A stretch of 64,000 nt of DNA from Roseovarius sp. (GCA_021775255.1 JAJFIA010000002.1:49475-113474), one strand, 5' to 3'. Positions 1 through 9,327 are shown, counted from the stretch's first letter. A program made the numbers and translations. The notes: generated by a model not told the origin, from the letters alone.

Positions 1-431
1 GCGTGATCCCCAAATTATCGGCAATGGACAATGCCCGGTATATCGCCCGGCTTTACGGGCTTGATCCGGATTATATCGAGGCGTTCTGCCGCTGGATGTG
101 TGGCCTTGGGGAATATTTTGATCAGCCGCTTGGCACCTATTCATCGGGGATGAAATCGCGCTTTACCTTTTCACTGATGCTGGCACTGGATTTTGATATC
201 TATCTGATTGATGAGGGCATGCCGGGATCAATGGATGTTGAGTTCAACCGCAAGGCGGGTGATATTTTGCAGGAACGCCTGCGCACCACAACCACAATCA
301 TCGTATCACATGATCCCAACATACTTGAAAAATTCGCCAGCGAGGCCGCCGTTCTGATGGGTGGCCAGCTTTATATGTTTGACACCTTGGAAGAGGCAAA
401 GCAGCTTTATGACTATGAAACCCAGGGTTAA
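1..431 (+). CDS. kpsT: Capsule polysaccharide export ATPase (KpsT-like), 5' truncated by window edge
   Basis: This is the C-terminal part of an ABC ATPase whose start lies before the window; the frame is open from base 3. The ABC signature is YSSGMKSR (about residue 46 of the visible part) and Walker B is DIYLIDEG. The H-loop histidine follows in IIVSHD. The SSGM form of the signature and the short domain match the KpsT/CtrD/BexA group of capsule exporters. These pair with a KpsM permease and move lipid-linked capsular polysaccharide across the inner membrane. The next gene is a KpsE-like polysaccharide co-polymerase starting inside the last codons, which supports the capsule assignment. Walker A and the KpsM gene must lie upstream of base 1. 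Confidence 0.85.
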   Translation, partial: VIPKLSAMDNARYIARLYGLDPDYIEAFCRWMCGLGEYFDQPLGTYSSGMKSRFTFSLMLALDFDIYLIDEGMPGSMDVEFNRKAGDILQERLRTTTTIIVSHDPNILEKFASEAAVLMGGQLYMFDTLEEAKQLYDYETQG

Positions 432-2028
432 AAAATTCCGCACCCGCCGTAGCGCGGCAGAACCGTCCGCAAGCGGGCCTCAGGCAGGGCAAGCCACAGA
501 TGCGCCCGTGGGTCAGGCCGTACAGGATGGTGAAATCAGCACCGCCAGTGAGGTCAGATCATCGCAGAATATTGATGATATCCGCAAAGAAGAGCTAACC
601 GGCAGGCAGTTGCGCATGGCCCGGCGTATGGCAATCAAGAACGGCCTCAAACCGACATCTGATTTGGATGCCGTCAGATTGTTGCGCGCCAAGGGCATTG
701 ATCCGTTCCAGCGCACGAATATAATTGAACTGCTGGCCAATGACGAGAGCAATGCCCCGGGAAAGGCGGGGGGCGACGGGCAAAAAAACCAAAGGGGCAA
801 GTCAAGGAAAGTTCAACTGCCTCAGACCATTCCCATGGGCACGCCAAAACTGCCCGCAACCGAACTGAGCCCGGCAGAACGGCGGGCGCAGGACATCAGG
901 AAAATTCAACGCGACATTGGCAGACGCCGCCGTCACAAGCTTTTCCTGCTGAGCACGCGGTTGTTGTTTTTTGTATTTTTCCCCACTTTTATAGCGGGGT
1001 ATTATTACTATGGGGTTGCCACCCCGATGTATACGACCAAATCCGAGTTTCTGATCCTGACGGCTGATGGCTCCGGGGCAGCGGCCGGCGGGCTTGGCGG
1101 CTTATTGCCCAGCCAGTTTGCCACCGGTCAGGATTCGGTGGCAACGCAATCTTATCTGCAGTCCAAGGATGCGATGCTGCGGCTGGATGCCGATGAAGGT
1201 TTTCGCGCGCATTTCTCTCAGGATTGGATTGATCCGATCCAGCGGCTTGACCCTGAGGCCAGCAATGAAACCGCTTTCAAACTTTTTAAAAAGTATATCA
1301 AGCTGGGTTATGACCCGACAGAAGGCATGATCCGGATGGAGGTTTCGACCGCCATACCCGAGCTGAGCGCAATATTTTCCGATAAGCTGATCGAATACGC
1401 CGAAGAGCGGGTGGATGATCTGAGCCGGAGAAAACGCGAGGATGCTGTTGTCACGGCCAATCAGGGCCTTGAGGATGCCACCGAAAACCGCCGTGCGGCG
1501 CAAAAGCGGCTGGTTGAGCTTCAGGAAGGCAGCATACTTGATCCTGTGGGCGAGATTGCCGGTATCAGGGCGCTGATCAATTCGGTTGAGTTGCGGCTGC
1601 AGGAAAAACAACTGGATTTGAATATTCAGTTGAGCAATGCGCGGCCAAATCAGATCAAGGTTGATGCTTTGCGCGGCGAAATCGCAGTCTATCAGGAAGA
1701 GCTGAACAAGCAGAACGCGCGCCTCAATCAGGCCAGTGACGGGCAGGCCTCACTGGCGGAGCTGACCTCGGAAATTCAGATTGCCCAGGCCGATCTGGCC
1801 ACCGCTGATCTGGTGTTGCAAGCCGCTCTCGAAAACAAACGCCTGAGTGAGATCGAGGCCAATAAGCAGGTGCGGTATCTGACGGTTTCGGTGCGGCCGG
1901 TGGCCTCGGATGATCCGTCATATCCGCGGGCGTTTGAGAATACCATCCTTGCATTTCTGGTTTTCTCGGGTATCTACCTGATGCTGTCACTGACCGCATC
2001 CATCCTCAGAGAGCAGGTATCGTCATAA
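409..2028 (+). CDS. kpsE: Capsule polysaccharide export inner-membrane protein (KpsE/CtrB-type, Wzz-like)
   Basis: This 539-residue protein is a polysaccharide co-polymerase/export adaptor that would link the KpsMT ABC transporter to the outer-membrane exporter. Residues 1-175 are polar and charged, longer than in classical KpsE. A first membrane segment lies at about 178-202 (LLFFVFFPTFIAG), followed by a GGLGGLLPSQ stretch and the motif ATQSYLQSKDAM. A periplasmic region at about 330-490 is rich in coiled-coil heptads, and a second membrane segment (ILAFLVFSGIYLML) ends just before the C-terminus. I chose the ATG at 409, 12 bases after GAGG, so the gene overlaps kpsT by 23 bp; 415 is an alternative. 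The topology is certain; the exact subfamily is inferred. Confidence 0.82.
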   Translation: MTMKPRVKKFRTRRSAAEPSASGPQAGQATDAPVGQAVQDGEISTASEVRSSQNIDDIRKEELTGRQLRMARRMAIKNGLKPTSDLDAVRLLRAKGIDPFQRTNIIELLANDESNAPGKAGGDGQKNQRGKSRKVQLPQTIPMGTPKLPATELSPAERRAQDIRKIQRDIGRRRRHKLFLLSTRLLFFVFFPTFIAGYYYYGVATPMYTTKSEFLILTADGSGAAAGGLGGLLPSQFATGQDSVATQSYLQSKDAMLRLDADEGFRAHFSQDWIDPIQRLDPEASNETAFKLFKKYIKLGYDPTEGMIRMEVSTAIPELSAIFSDKLIEYAEERVDDLSRRKREDAVVTANQGLEDATENRRAAQKRLVELQEGSILDPVGEIAGIRALINSVELRLQEKQLDLNIQLSNARPNQIKVDALRGEIAVYQEELNKQNARLNQASDGQASLAELTSEIQIAQADLATADLVLQAALENKRLSEIEANKQVRYLTVSVRPVASDDPSYPRAFENTILAFLVFSGIYLMLSLTASILREQVSS

Positions 2029-2029
2029 C

Positions 2030-2863
2030 ATGAAACGGGTTGAATTTGCAGGGTTGAGCGTTGGCAATGATCAGCCGCTCAGCGTGATCGCAGGCCCCTG
2101 CCAGCTTGAAAGCACCGATCATGCGCTGATGATTGCGGGGCAGATGCGCGATATCTGTGCCGCCCACGGCGCCCAGTTTATCTTCAAGGGCTCGTTCGAC
2201 AAGGCCAACCGCACCTCGCTTGGTGGTAAGCGGGGCCTAGGCATGGAGGCGGGCCTTGAGGTGATGCAGGCGGTGAAACAGGCGCTTGGCGTGCCGGTTT
2301 TGACGGATGTGCATCTGCCGGATCAATGCGCGCGCGTGGCCGAGATATGTGACGTGTTGCAGATCCCGGCTTTTTTGTGCCGTCAGACGGATTTATTGCT
2401 GGCCGCAGGCGAAACCGGCGCGGTGATCAATGTCAAAAAGGGGCAGTTTCTTGCGCCCTGGGACATGCCGAATGTGATCTCGAAGATCGAGGCCACCGGT
2501 AATACCCGGATCATGCTGACCGAACGCGGCACCTCATTTGGCTATAATACGCTGGTGGCGGATATGCGGTCTTTGCCGCAGATGGCCGCCACCGGGTATC
2601 CGGTGGTGATGGACGCCACCCATTCGGTGCAACAACCCGGCGGCAAGGGCGGATCCTCCGGCGGGCAGCGCGAATTTGCCCCGGTGATGGCGCGCGCGGC
2701 GGTGTCTTTGGGGGTAGCGGCGGTATTCATTGAAACCCATGAAGACCCTGATTCAGCCCCAAGTGACGGCCCCAATATGATTCCGCTGAATGAGATGGAT
2801 GGGCTGATCAAGAACCTGATGCAGTTTGATCAACTGGCCAAGGCCAATCCGCTGCGCATTTAA
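2030..2863 (+). CDS. kdsA: 3-deoxy-8-phosphooctulonate synthase (KDO-8-phosphate synthase)
   Basis: This 277-residue TIM-barrel enzyme condenses phosphoenolpyruvate with arabinose-5-phosphate to give KDO-8-phosphate, the precursor of KDO for LPS and for capsule linkers. The start has the family motif AGPCQLES with Cys24. The other metal ligands of the metal-dependent class are all visible: His198 (DATHSVQ), Glu235 (FIETH) and Asp246 (SDGPN). This makes it class II, unlike the E. coli enzyme, which has Asn at the Cys position. KGSFDKANR and GGKGGSSGG are further family motifs. The ATG follows the kpsE stop by one base, so the gene is probably co-transcribed with capsule export and supplies KDO for it. 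Confidence 0.95.
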   Translation: MKRVEFAGLSVGNDQPLSVIAGPCQLESTDHALMIAGQMRDICAAHGAQFIFKGSFDKANRTSLGGKRGLGMEAGLEVMQAVKQALGVPVLTDVHLPDQCARVAEICDVLQIPAFLCRQTDLLLAAGETGAVINVKKGQFLAPWDMPNVISKIEATGNTRIMLTERGTSFGYNTLVADMRSLPQMAATGYPVVMDATHSVQQPGGKGGSSGGQREFAPVMARAAVSLGVAAVFIETHEDPDSAPSDGPNMIPLNEMDGLIKNLMQFDQLAKANPLRI

Positions 2864-2881
2864 TAAAAGTGAGGGCGATGC

Positions 2882-4378
2882 GTGAGCCGACCTGAATATC
2901 AAGTAAGCCAGAACACCTGGGAATTTTTGCGTGATGCGATGATCATGCCCACCGGCTTTCGCGAATATGATGCGCGCTGGAAATACCCGGATGAGATCAA
3001 CCTGCCGGGGATCACCGCCCTTGGCCTTGGCCTTGGCACCCAGATACAAAAGCGCGGGATCAGGCCGGAAATTGCAGTGGGCAATGATTACCGCGCATAT
3101 TCATTGTCGGTCAAGAACGCGCTGATGCTGGGGCTGATGCAGGCGGGAATTGCTGTGAAGGATATCGGCCCCTGCCTGAGCCCGATGGCGTATTTTTCGC
3201 AATTTCATCTTGATCTGCCGGCGGTGGCGATGGTGACGGCGTCGCATAATCCCAATGGCTGGACCGGGGTGAAAATGGGCTTTGAGCGGCCCCTGACCCA
3301 CGGCCCCGATGAAATGAATGAGCTTAAAGAGATCGTGCTGAATGGCGAAGGTGAGGCCCGACCCGGCGGCGGATATGAGTTTGTCAGCGGTGTGCGCGAG
3401 GCCTATCTTGATGATCTGGTGGGTGATTTTCGCATGACGCGCAAGCTCAAGGTGGTTTGCGCCACTGGCAATGGCACCGCCAGCGCCTTTGCGCCGGAAT
3501 TGTTTGAACGCATCGGTGTTGAGGTGGTGCCCAGACATAATGAGCTGGATTATACCTTTCCGCATTACAATCCAAATCCTGAAGCGATGGAAATGCTGCA
3601 TGACATGAGCGCCAGCGTTCTGGCCTCGGGCGCTGATTTTGCGCTTGGGTTTGATGGCGATGGCGATCGCTGCGGGGTAGTGGATGATGAGGGCGAGGAA
3701 ATATTCGCCGATAAGGTGGGCGTGATCATGGCGCGGGATCTGAGCGGGATATATCCAGGCAGCACCTTTGTGGCAGATGTTAAATCAACCGGGCTTTTTG
3801 CCAGCGATCCGGTGTTATTGGCCAATGGGGCTAAGGCGGATTACTGGAAAACCGGGCATTCTCATATGAAACGGCGGGTGAAGGAAATTGGCGCGCTGGC
3901 CGGGTTTGAGAAATCCGGGCATTACTTTCTGGCTGAACCAATCGGGCGCGGCTATGATTGCGGGCTGCGCGTGGCCATTGAGATTTGCAAGCTGATGGAC
4001 CGCAACCCGGACCAATCCATGTCAGACCTGCGCCGCGCTTTGCCACAAACATGGGCCACGCCAACGATGTCACCCTATTGCGCGGACACGGAAAAATACG
4101 CGGTACTTGAACGGCTGGTGGCCCGGCTGGTGGCACGCTTTGAGGCTGGTGAGCCATTGGCTGGCCGCAAGATTGCACAAGTGGTCACGGTCAATGGCGC
4201 ACGGGTTATACTGGATAATGGCAGTTGGGGGCTGGTGCGGGCCTCATCCAATACGCCCAATCTGGTAGTGGTCTGTGAAAGTTCAGAATCTGAGGCCGAG
4301 ATGCGGGCAATCTTCGCCGATATGGACGCAGTGATCCGGACGGAAGATGCGGTTGGAGAATATGATCAGACTATCTGA
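2882..4378 (+). CDS. Phosphomannomutase/phosphoglucomutase
   Basis: This 498-residue alpha-D-phosphohexomutase interconverts hexose-6-phosphate and hexose-1-phosphate through a phosphoserine. The phosphoserine loop is TASHNPNG with Ser121, the metal loop is DGDGDR at 258-263, and the sugar-recognition loop reads EKSGHYF. The start is GTG at 2882, 18 bases after the kdsA stop. Position and strand suggest it makes mannose-1-P or glucose-1-P for the capsule or LPS encoded upstream. Mannose versus glucose preference cannot be told from the sequence. The gene is the last of this plus-strand block and ends just before a pair of palindromes. Confidence 0.92.
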   Translation: MSRPEYQVSQNTWEFLRDAMIMPTGFREYDARWKYPDEINLPGITALGLGLGTQIQKRGIRPEIAVGNDYRAYSLSVKNALMLGLMQAGIAVKDIGPCLSPMAYFSQFHLDLPAVAMVTASHNPNGWTGVKMGFERPLTHGPDEMNELKEIVLNGEGEARPGGGYEFVSGVREAYLDDLVGDFRMTRKLKVVCATGNGTASAFAPELFERIGVEVVPRHNELDYTFPHYNPNPEAMEMLHDMSASVLASGADFALGFDGDGDRCGVVDDEGEEIFADKVGVIMARDLSGIYPGSTFVADVKSTGLFASDPVLLANGAKADYWKTGHSHMKRRVKEIGALAGFEKSGHYFLAEPIGRGYDCGLRVAIEICKLMDRNPDQSMSDLRRALPQTWATPTMSPYCADTEKYAVLERLVARLVARFEAGEPLAGRKIAQVVTVNGARVILDNGSWGLVRASSNTPNLVVVCESSESEAEMRAIFADMDAVIRTEDAVGEYDQTI

Positions 4379-4393
4379 TCAAGCGCGGGCCGC

Positions 4394-4440
4394 AAATCTT
4401 TTATAAAAAGATTTGGCAAAAGTTTTTCAAAAACTTTTGC
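4394..4440. terminator. Twin AT-rich palindromes, likely bidirectional terminator
   Basis: Two adjacent hairpins lie between convergent genes. The first (4394-4414) has 9-bp arms AAATCTTTT/AAAAGATTT. The second (4416-4440) has 12-bp arms GCAAAAGTTTTT/AAAAACTTTTGC around a single base. Their T-rich arms can serve either strand, and they fill most of the 64-bp gap. Confidence 0.65.
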
Positions 4441-4442
4441 GC

Positions 4443-6452
4443 TCACCACGATAACCCGCGCCCCCTGAGCAGCGCCTCAACACCCGGCAGCTTGCCGCAA
4501 AACGCGAGGTATAGCTCTTCTGCATCGCGCGAACCGCCGGTGGAAAGGATGTTGGCCTCAAGGGCCGCAGCACGCGCCGCATCAAACGGGCCGCTTGCTT
4601 TTACAAATGAAGCGAAGGCATCCGCGTCCATCACTTCCGACCACATGTAGCTGTAATATCCTGAACTGTAGCCATCGCCGGAAAATACATGTGCAAAATG
4701 CGGTGTGGCGTGGCGCATGGTGATGGCGGGAGGCATGCCAAGAGAAGCCAGAATCTCCGATTGCAGAACCATCGGATCAGCCAGGGCCGCACCTTCATGA
4801 AATGTCAGATCAACCAATGCCGAGGCGACATATTCGACCGTCTGAAACCCCATGTCAAAATTGGCAGCGCTGAGGGCTTTTTCCAAAAGCTCAGATGGCA
4901 TTGGCGCGCCGGTCTCAGAATGAACGGCAAATTCGCGCAGCACCTCCGGCACCTCAAGCCAATGTTCAAAAAGCTGGCTGGGCAATTCAACAAAATCGCG
5001 GGCGACAGAGGTGCCCGAGATTGATTCGTAGGTCACATTTGAAAGCATCTGATGCAACGCATGGCCAAATTCGTGAAACAATGTGCGGGCATCATCATAG
5101 CTGAGCAAAGCCGGATCACCTTTGGCGAAATTGCAGACATTGATCACCACCGGAGCCTGAACTCTGGGGAATCTGGCCTGCCCGCGCATGGCCGAGCACC
5201 ACGCGCCTGAGCGTTTTGACGCGCGGGCGAAGTAATCGCCAATAAAAATTGCCATATGCCTGCCATCGCGGGTGACTTCCCAGGCACGGCAATCAGGATG
5301 GTAAAGTGGTATTTCTAGGGGTGTGAATTCCAGCCCAAACAAGCGATGCGCACAGGAAAAAACTGCTTTTATCATCTGATCTAGCGAAAGATAGGGCTTG
5401 AGCGCGGCTTCATCAAAATCATGTTCGGCCAGGCGGCGCTTTGCCGCGTAATAATGCCAGTCCCACGGTTCAAGATCGCCGTTTATGCCGTCCTGATGCA
5501 TCACTTTCGTGAGAATTTCTGCATCACGCCCGGCCTGTGCTTTGGCAGGCTCCCAGACATCCATCAGCAATTTACGCACCGCCCCCGGAGTTTTGGCCAT
5601 CTCGGTTTCCAGCTTGAAATCAGCAAAGCTTTCATAGCCCAGCAAGGTTGCACGCTCATGGCGCAGGGCCAGAATTTCTGCGGCGATGGGGCGGTTATCG
5701 GTATCGCCTGCATTGGCACCGCGGGCCTTCCAGGCGGTGAAAGCTTTCTCGCGCAGATCACGGCGGGGGGAGAATTGCAAAAACGGCGTAATCAGCGAGC
5801 GTGACAGCGTGATGACAGGATTTTTGAGGCCTTTCTCAGCCCCCGCCGACCGGGCAGCAGAGACCAGAAAATCAGGCAAACCCACAAGATCGGTTTCGGA
5901 TAATTCCATGTACCAGCCGGCCTCATCCGCCAGCAGATTTTGCGTGAACTCGGTGCCAAGATCAGCAAGTCGCGACATGACCGCGCGCATCCGGATGTCC
6001 TGCGCCCCTGTGAGATTGGCCCCCGCGCGGCGAAAACTGCGGTGGGTGAGCATCAGAACGCGCTGTTGCTCGTCGGTGATATCGAGTGTGTCGCGGGCAT
6101 CCCACAGGGTTTTGATGCGGCCAAACAGCGCTTTGTTGCCGTAGATTGACGAGGAATGCGCCGCCAGTTTCGGGCTGAATTTGCGCTGCAGCTCAAGCCG
6201 TTTTGGATTGCTATCGGCACCGGCCAGCGTGAAAAATACCGACAAAACCTGATCCAGCGCTTTGCCCGAGGCCTCAAGCGCCTCGATCGTGTTGGCAAAT
6301 GTGGGCGGTGCCGGGGCGTTGGCGATGGCTGCAATTTCGGCCTCGGCCTCGGCCAGAGCGGTCTCAAATCCGGGGGCAAAATCATCGTCGGATATCGCAT
6401 CAAACGGGGCGATTTCAAAGGCGGTGGTCCAGTTAGCCAGCAGCGGGTTCAT
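4443..6452 (-). CDS. dcp: M3 family oligopeptidase / peptidyl-dipeptidase
   Basis: This 669-residue cytosolic zinc metallopeptidase of family M3A degrades short peptides or removes C-terminal dipeptides. The zinc site is LFHEFGHALHQ (HExxH), followed by a downstream Glu-containing helix of the ES(I)SGT region; the C-terminal half carries FSGDGYSSGYYSYMWSEV, a conserved M3 substrate-binding stretch. There is no signal peptide. The start chosen is ATG at 6452, preceded by AAAAGGAC at a good distance. This overlaps the end of the upstream moeB by 20 bp, so the two are probably translationally coupled. Dcp versus OpdA (prlC) cannot be separated by eye. Confidence 0.9.
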   Translation of the reverse strand: MNPLLANWTTAFEIAPFDAISDDDFAPGFETALAEAEAEIAAIANAPAPPTFANTIEALEASGKALDQVLSVFFTLAGADSNPKRLELQRKFSPKLAAHSSSIYGNKALFGRIKTLWDARDTLDITDEQQRVLMLTHRSFRRAGANLTGAQDIRMRAVMSRLADLGTEFTQNLLADEAGWYMELSETDLVGLPDFLVSAARSAGAEKGLKNPVITLSRSLITPFLQFSPRRDLREKAFTAWKARGANAGDTDNRPIAAEILALRHERATLLGYESFADFKLETEMAKTPGAVRKLLMDVWEPAKAQAGRDAEILTKVMHQDGINGDLEPWDWHYYAAKRRLAEHDFDEAALKPYLSLDQMIKAVFSCAHRLFGLEFTPLEIPLYHPDCRAWEVTRDGRHMAIFIGDYFARASKRSGAWCSAMRGQARFPRVQAPVVINVCNFAKGDPALLSYDDARTLFHEFGHALHQMLSNVTYESISGTSVARDFVELPSQLFEHWLEVPEVLREFAVHSETGAPMPSELLEKALSAANFDMGFQTVEYVASALVDLTFHEGAALADPMVLQSEILASLGMPPAITMRHATPHFAHVFSGDGYSSGYYSYMWSEVMDADAFASFVKASGPFDAARAAALEANILSTGGSRDAEELYLAFCGKLPGVEALLRGRGLSW

Positions 6453-7491
6453 CAGCATGTCCTTTTCCGCCGCAAACCGGACAATCGGCGCGGGGTTTGA
6501 GGGAAAATTTGCGCGTCTCACCGTAAAGCGCATCATATATCAGCATTTCCCCGCGAAGGGGTTTCCCCGCCCCGGTAATCAGCTTGATCGCCTCGGCGGC
6601 CATCATCGCGCCCATCACGCCGGGCAAAGGGCCAAGCACGCCTGCCTCGGCGCATGAAGGTGCAAGGCCTTCGGCTGGGGCTTGTGGGAAAATGCATTGG
6701 TAACAGGGCGCGCCATGGGCCGGATCAAACACGCTCAACTGCCCTTCCCATTGGGATAATGCCCCTGATATCAATGGTTTGGAGTTTTCACAAGCAGCAA
6801 CATTGACCAGATACCGGGTGTCAAAATTATCCGTACCATCGAGGATCAGATCATACCCGGCAAAAAGATCAGCGGCGATATCGGCGGTCAGGCGGCGCTG
6901 GTATGGGCGTATTGTTATATGCGGATTTTGCGCCGTCATGGCGCGGGCGGCAGACAGGGCTTTGGGGCTTCCGATGTCGGCATCACGGTGGATCACCTGC
7001 CGTTGAAGGTTGGAATTATCCACCAGGTCATCGTCGATCACACCAATGGTGCCGACCCCGGCAGCCGCAAGATACAGCAGCGCCGGAGAGCCAAGACCGC
7101 CCGCACCAATCACCAGAACGCGGGCGTTTTTCAGGGCTTTCTGGCCCGGCCCGCCGATTTCATGCAATACGATATGGCGGGCGTAGCGCTCAAGCTCGGT
7201 ATCGGAAAACGTGCCTTTTTGCGGGCTGTCAGGCGGCGCGGCTTTTGCTTTCAGCCACAGCAGCCCCGCACGATACACCAATACAAGCCCGGCAAATCCC
7301 CCAAGCATCAGCCATAATGCGGCACTTTCCCCGGTAGCCATGCGAAAACCATGCCCATCGGGCAGCAGCAGATGCAAAACAATCACCGCCAGCCACAAAA
7401 TGCCGATCATCACCAAACGCAGCGGTTTAGGCGTGCCAAGCGCCATGCCAAGCCCCCATAAAACACCGGCAAGGATCAGCACCAGCGCCAT
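6433..7491 (-). CDS. moeB: MoeB/ThiF-type adenylyltransferase with N-terminal membrane segments
   Basis: This 352-residue protein is an E1-like enzyme that would adenylate the C-terminal glycine of a small sulfur carrier such as MoaD (encoded at 27.3 kb) or ThiS. The E1 domain begins at about residue 95 with ERYARHIVLHEIGGPGQ, has the nucleotide loop GAGGLG at 129-134 and the downstream motif DGTDNFDTRY. Two Cys pairs (CYQC and CPVC) form the structural zinc site. Unusually, residues 1-80 are hydrophobic and form about three membrane segments, so the enzyme should be tethered to the inner membrane. The ATG overlaps the dut stop (TGATG). MoeB, ThiF and HesA are not separable from sequence alone. 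Confidence 0.85.
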   Translation of the reverse strand: MALVLILAGVLWGLGMALGTPKPLRLVMIGILWLAVIVLHLLLPDGHGFRMATGESAALWLMLGGFAGLVLVYRAGLLWLKAKAAPPDSPQKGTFSDTELERYARHIVLHEIGGPGQKALKNARVLVIGAGGLGSPALLYLAAAGVGTIGVIDDDLVDNSNLQRQVIHRDADIGSPKALSAARAMTAQNPHITIRPYQRRLTADIAADLFAGYDLILDGTDNFDTRYLVNVAACENSKPLISGALSQWEGQLSVFDPAHGAPCYQCIFPQAPAEGLAPSCAEAGVLGPLPGVMGAMMAAEAIKLITGAGKPLRGEMLIYDALYGETRKFSLKPRADCPVCGGKGHADEPAAG

Positions 7492-7952
7492 CAGCCGCGC
7501 CCCGTGGAACCAAAGCCGCCTGCGCCACGGGCGGTTTCATCCAATCCCTCAACCAGATCAAACGCGGCCCGCACCACCGGGGCAACAATCATCTGCGCAA
7601 TGCGAAGCCCGTGCTCAATATGAAATTCCCCGGTCCCGGAATTAAGCACGATCACCCCAAGAGGCCCGCGATAATCACTGTCAATGGTGCCGGGGCTGTT
7701 GGGCAGGGTGATCCCATGCTTCAGGGCCAGCCCCGAACGCGGCCGGATCTGCACCTCAAATCCCGCCGGAACAGCCAGCCGCAGCCCGGTGGACACAAGC
7801 GCGCGCGCACCGGGTGCAAGGGTCAGGCCACAGCGCGCCTCTGGCAAAAAATTCGCCCTGAGATCCGCCCCCGCCGCGCCCTCGGTTTCATAGGCCGGCA
7901 GGCCCAGCGCCCGATCCGCCCCCTCAACCCAGGCAAACTTTACCGTGACCAT
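7491..7952 (-). CDS. dut: Deoxyuridine 5'-triphosphate nucleotidohydrolase (dUTPase)
   Basis: This 153-residue trimeric dUTPase hydrolyses dUTP to dUMP and PPi, keeping uracil out of DNA and feeding dTMP synthesis. All five motifs are present in order: [35 protein letters not shown] and [10 protein letters not shown]. The Phe of the C-terminal arm stacks on the uracil. The open frame extends upstream to 8075, but the ATG at 7952 is preceded by AAGGCTGGGG and gives the usual length. It lies 37 bp after coaBC in the same direction and overlaps moeB by one base. A dispersed intergenic repeat sits just upstream of its start. Confidence 0.95.
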   Translation of the reverse strand: MVTVKFAWVEGADRALGLPAYETEGAAGADLRANFLPEARCGLTLAPGARALVSTGLRLAVPAGFEVQIRPRSGLALKHGITLPNSPGTIDSDYRGPLGVIVLNSGTGEFHIEHGLRIAQMIVAPVVRAAFDLVEGLDETARGAGGFGSTGRG

Positions 7953-7960
7953 CCCCAGCC

Positions 7961-7986
7961 TTTCATTTTTCCAAAAATACTCAAAA
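7961..7986 (-). repeat. Dispersed intergenic repeat, GAGTATTTTTGG type
   Basis: Read on the minus strand this carries GAGTATTTTTGGAAAAATG followed by AAAG. The same string recurs at 12397-12419 and, with changes, at 12350-12384. It lies in the coaBC-dut gap, partly upstream of the dut ribosome binding site. Confidence 0.6.
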
Positions 7987-7989
7987 ACC

Positions 7990-9183
7990 TCAGCCCAGCG
8001 CCTGTGCGATCCGGTCTGCAAGTTGCGCGGCAACCTGCGTCTTGGACATGCGCGGCCAATCCTCGGTGCCGTCATGGGTGATCAGAACGATGTCATTATG
8101 GCTGCCGCCCATGATGCCGGTGGCCGGGTTTACGTCATTGGCAACGATCCAGTCACAGCCCTTGCGCTTGCGTTTGTTGATGGCGTTTCTCACCACATCA
8201 TCGGTTTCGGCGGCAAAGCCCACCACCAGCGGCGGGCGGCCTTTGTTCATATGCGCCACTGTCGCCAGAATGTCGGGATTTTCAGTAAAATCGAGCTGCT
8301 TCAGGCCAGATTTGGATTTCTTCATCTTATTCCTTGCCGGTTCCGTCATCCGCCAGTCGGCCACGGCGGCAGCAAATACAGCCGCATCCACCGGCAGCGC
8401 CGCTTTCACCGCCTCAAGCATCTCCTGCGCGGTTTTCACTGCCCTCACCTCAACCCCTTTTGGCGGGGGCACCTCGGCCGGGCCGGTGACAAAAATCACC
8501 TCGGCCCCAAGCGCCGACAGGGCGCGGGCCAATGCAGTTCCCTGCGCCCCAGAAGAACGGTTGGCAATATAGCGCACCGGGTCAATCGGCTCATGGGTGG
8601 GGCCGGATGTCACCAATATGCGCTTGCCGCTCAACGGGCCATTTGCAAGGGCGGCTTCAATCGCGGTGACAATCTCAAGCGGCTCGGACATGCGACCGGG
8701 GCCATGTTCACCGCAGGCCATATCGCCGTCATTGGGGCCGCTGAACAGGATGCCATCGCTTTTCAGGGTGGCAATATTGCGCTGCGTCGCCGGGTGCTGC
8801 CACATGCGTACATTCATCGCAGGCGCAATCAGAACCCGCGTATCCGTGGCCAAAAGCAGGGTCGATGCCAGATCATCCGCAAGCCCATGCGCCATTTTCG
8901 CCATCAGATCGGCGGTGGCCGGGGCCACCACAATCAGATCGGCACTGCGGCTCAGCTCGATATGGCCCATCTCGGCCTCGGCGGTGAGATCAAACAGATC
9001 ACTATGAAGTTTTTCTCCGGCCAGTGCCGACACCGACAGGGGCGTTACAAATGCGCCCCCCGCGCGGGTCAGTACCGGGGTGACATCCGCCCCGCGTTCC
9101 CGCAGCCGCCGGATGAGATCAAGCGATTTGAAAGCGGCAATGCCGCCGCCAATGATCAAAAGAATGCGTTTCGATGCCAGCAT
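7990..9183 (-). CDS. coaBC: Bifunctional phosphopantothenoylcysteine decarboxylase / phosphopantothenate-cysteine ligase
   Basis: This 397-residue bifunctional enzyme carries out two steps of coenzyme A synthesis: CTP-dependent ligation of 4'-phosphopantothenate to cysteine (CoaB, C-terminal half), then FMN-dependent decarboxylation to 4'-phosphopantetheine (CoaC, N-terminal half). CoaC shows GGGIAAFKS at the start, the catalytic His in [16 protein letters not shown] and the Cys-containing flap [11 protein letters not shown]. CoaB shows [12 protein letters not shown] and NRSSG, and the dimer Lys region KKSKSGLK. The ATG at 9183 has AAGGAA eight bases upstream; a TTG two codons earlier is less likely. 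It leads the coaBC-dut-moeB-dcp block. Confidence 0.95.
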   Translation of the reverse strand: MLASKRILLIIGGGIAAFKSLDLIRRLRERGADVTPVLTRAGGAFVTPLSVSALAGEKLHSDLFDLTAEAEMGHIELSRSADLIVVAPATADLMAKMAHGLADDLASTLLLATDTRVLIAPAMNVRMWQHPATQRNIATLKSDGILFSGPNDGDMACGEHGPGRMSEPLEIVTAIEAALANGPLSGKRILVTSGPTHEPIDPVRYIANRSSGAQGTALARALSALGAEVIFVTGPAEVPPPKGVEVRAVKTAQEMLEAVKAALPVDAAVFAAAVADWRMTEPARNKMKKSKSGLKQLDFTENPDILATVAHMNKGRPPLVVGFAAETDDVVRNAINKRKRKGCDWIVANDVNPATGIMGGSHNDIVLITHDGTEDWPRMSKTQVAAQLADRIAQALG

Positions 9184-9252
9184 GGGCAATGTTCCTTATC
9201 CATCCCCATGCGACAGTATGATGTGGTTTGCCCCGAGACAAGAGCAACTGCT

Positions 9253-9310
9253 GCTCATCGCGCCCTTGCGTGCGCGCCTCGCGAAGCGGCCACGTCAGGG
9301 GGCGATGAGC
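9253..9310 (-). terminator. Large bulged hairpin between rpoH and coaBC
   Basis: Arms at 9253-9265 and 9298-9310 pair over 12 bp with one bulged base (GCTCATCGCGCCC against GGGGGCGATGAGC), enclosing a GC-rich 32-base loop that can fold further. It lies just after the rpoH stop and before coaBC on the same strand, so it may end the rpoH transcript. It lacks a clear T-run. Confidence 0.4.
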
Positions 9311-9327
9311 GGCCCTGTTAAATGGTT

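Noticed and set aside
7945..9321. 458-codon plus-strand frame opposite coaBC
   Set aside because: His-, Arg- and Gly-rich shadow of a high-GC gene; coaBC on the other strand has all its motifs.
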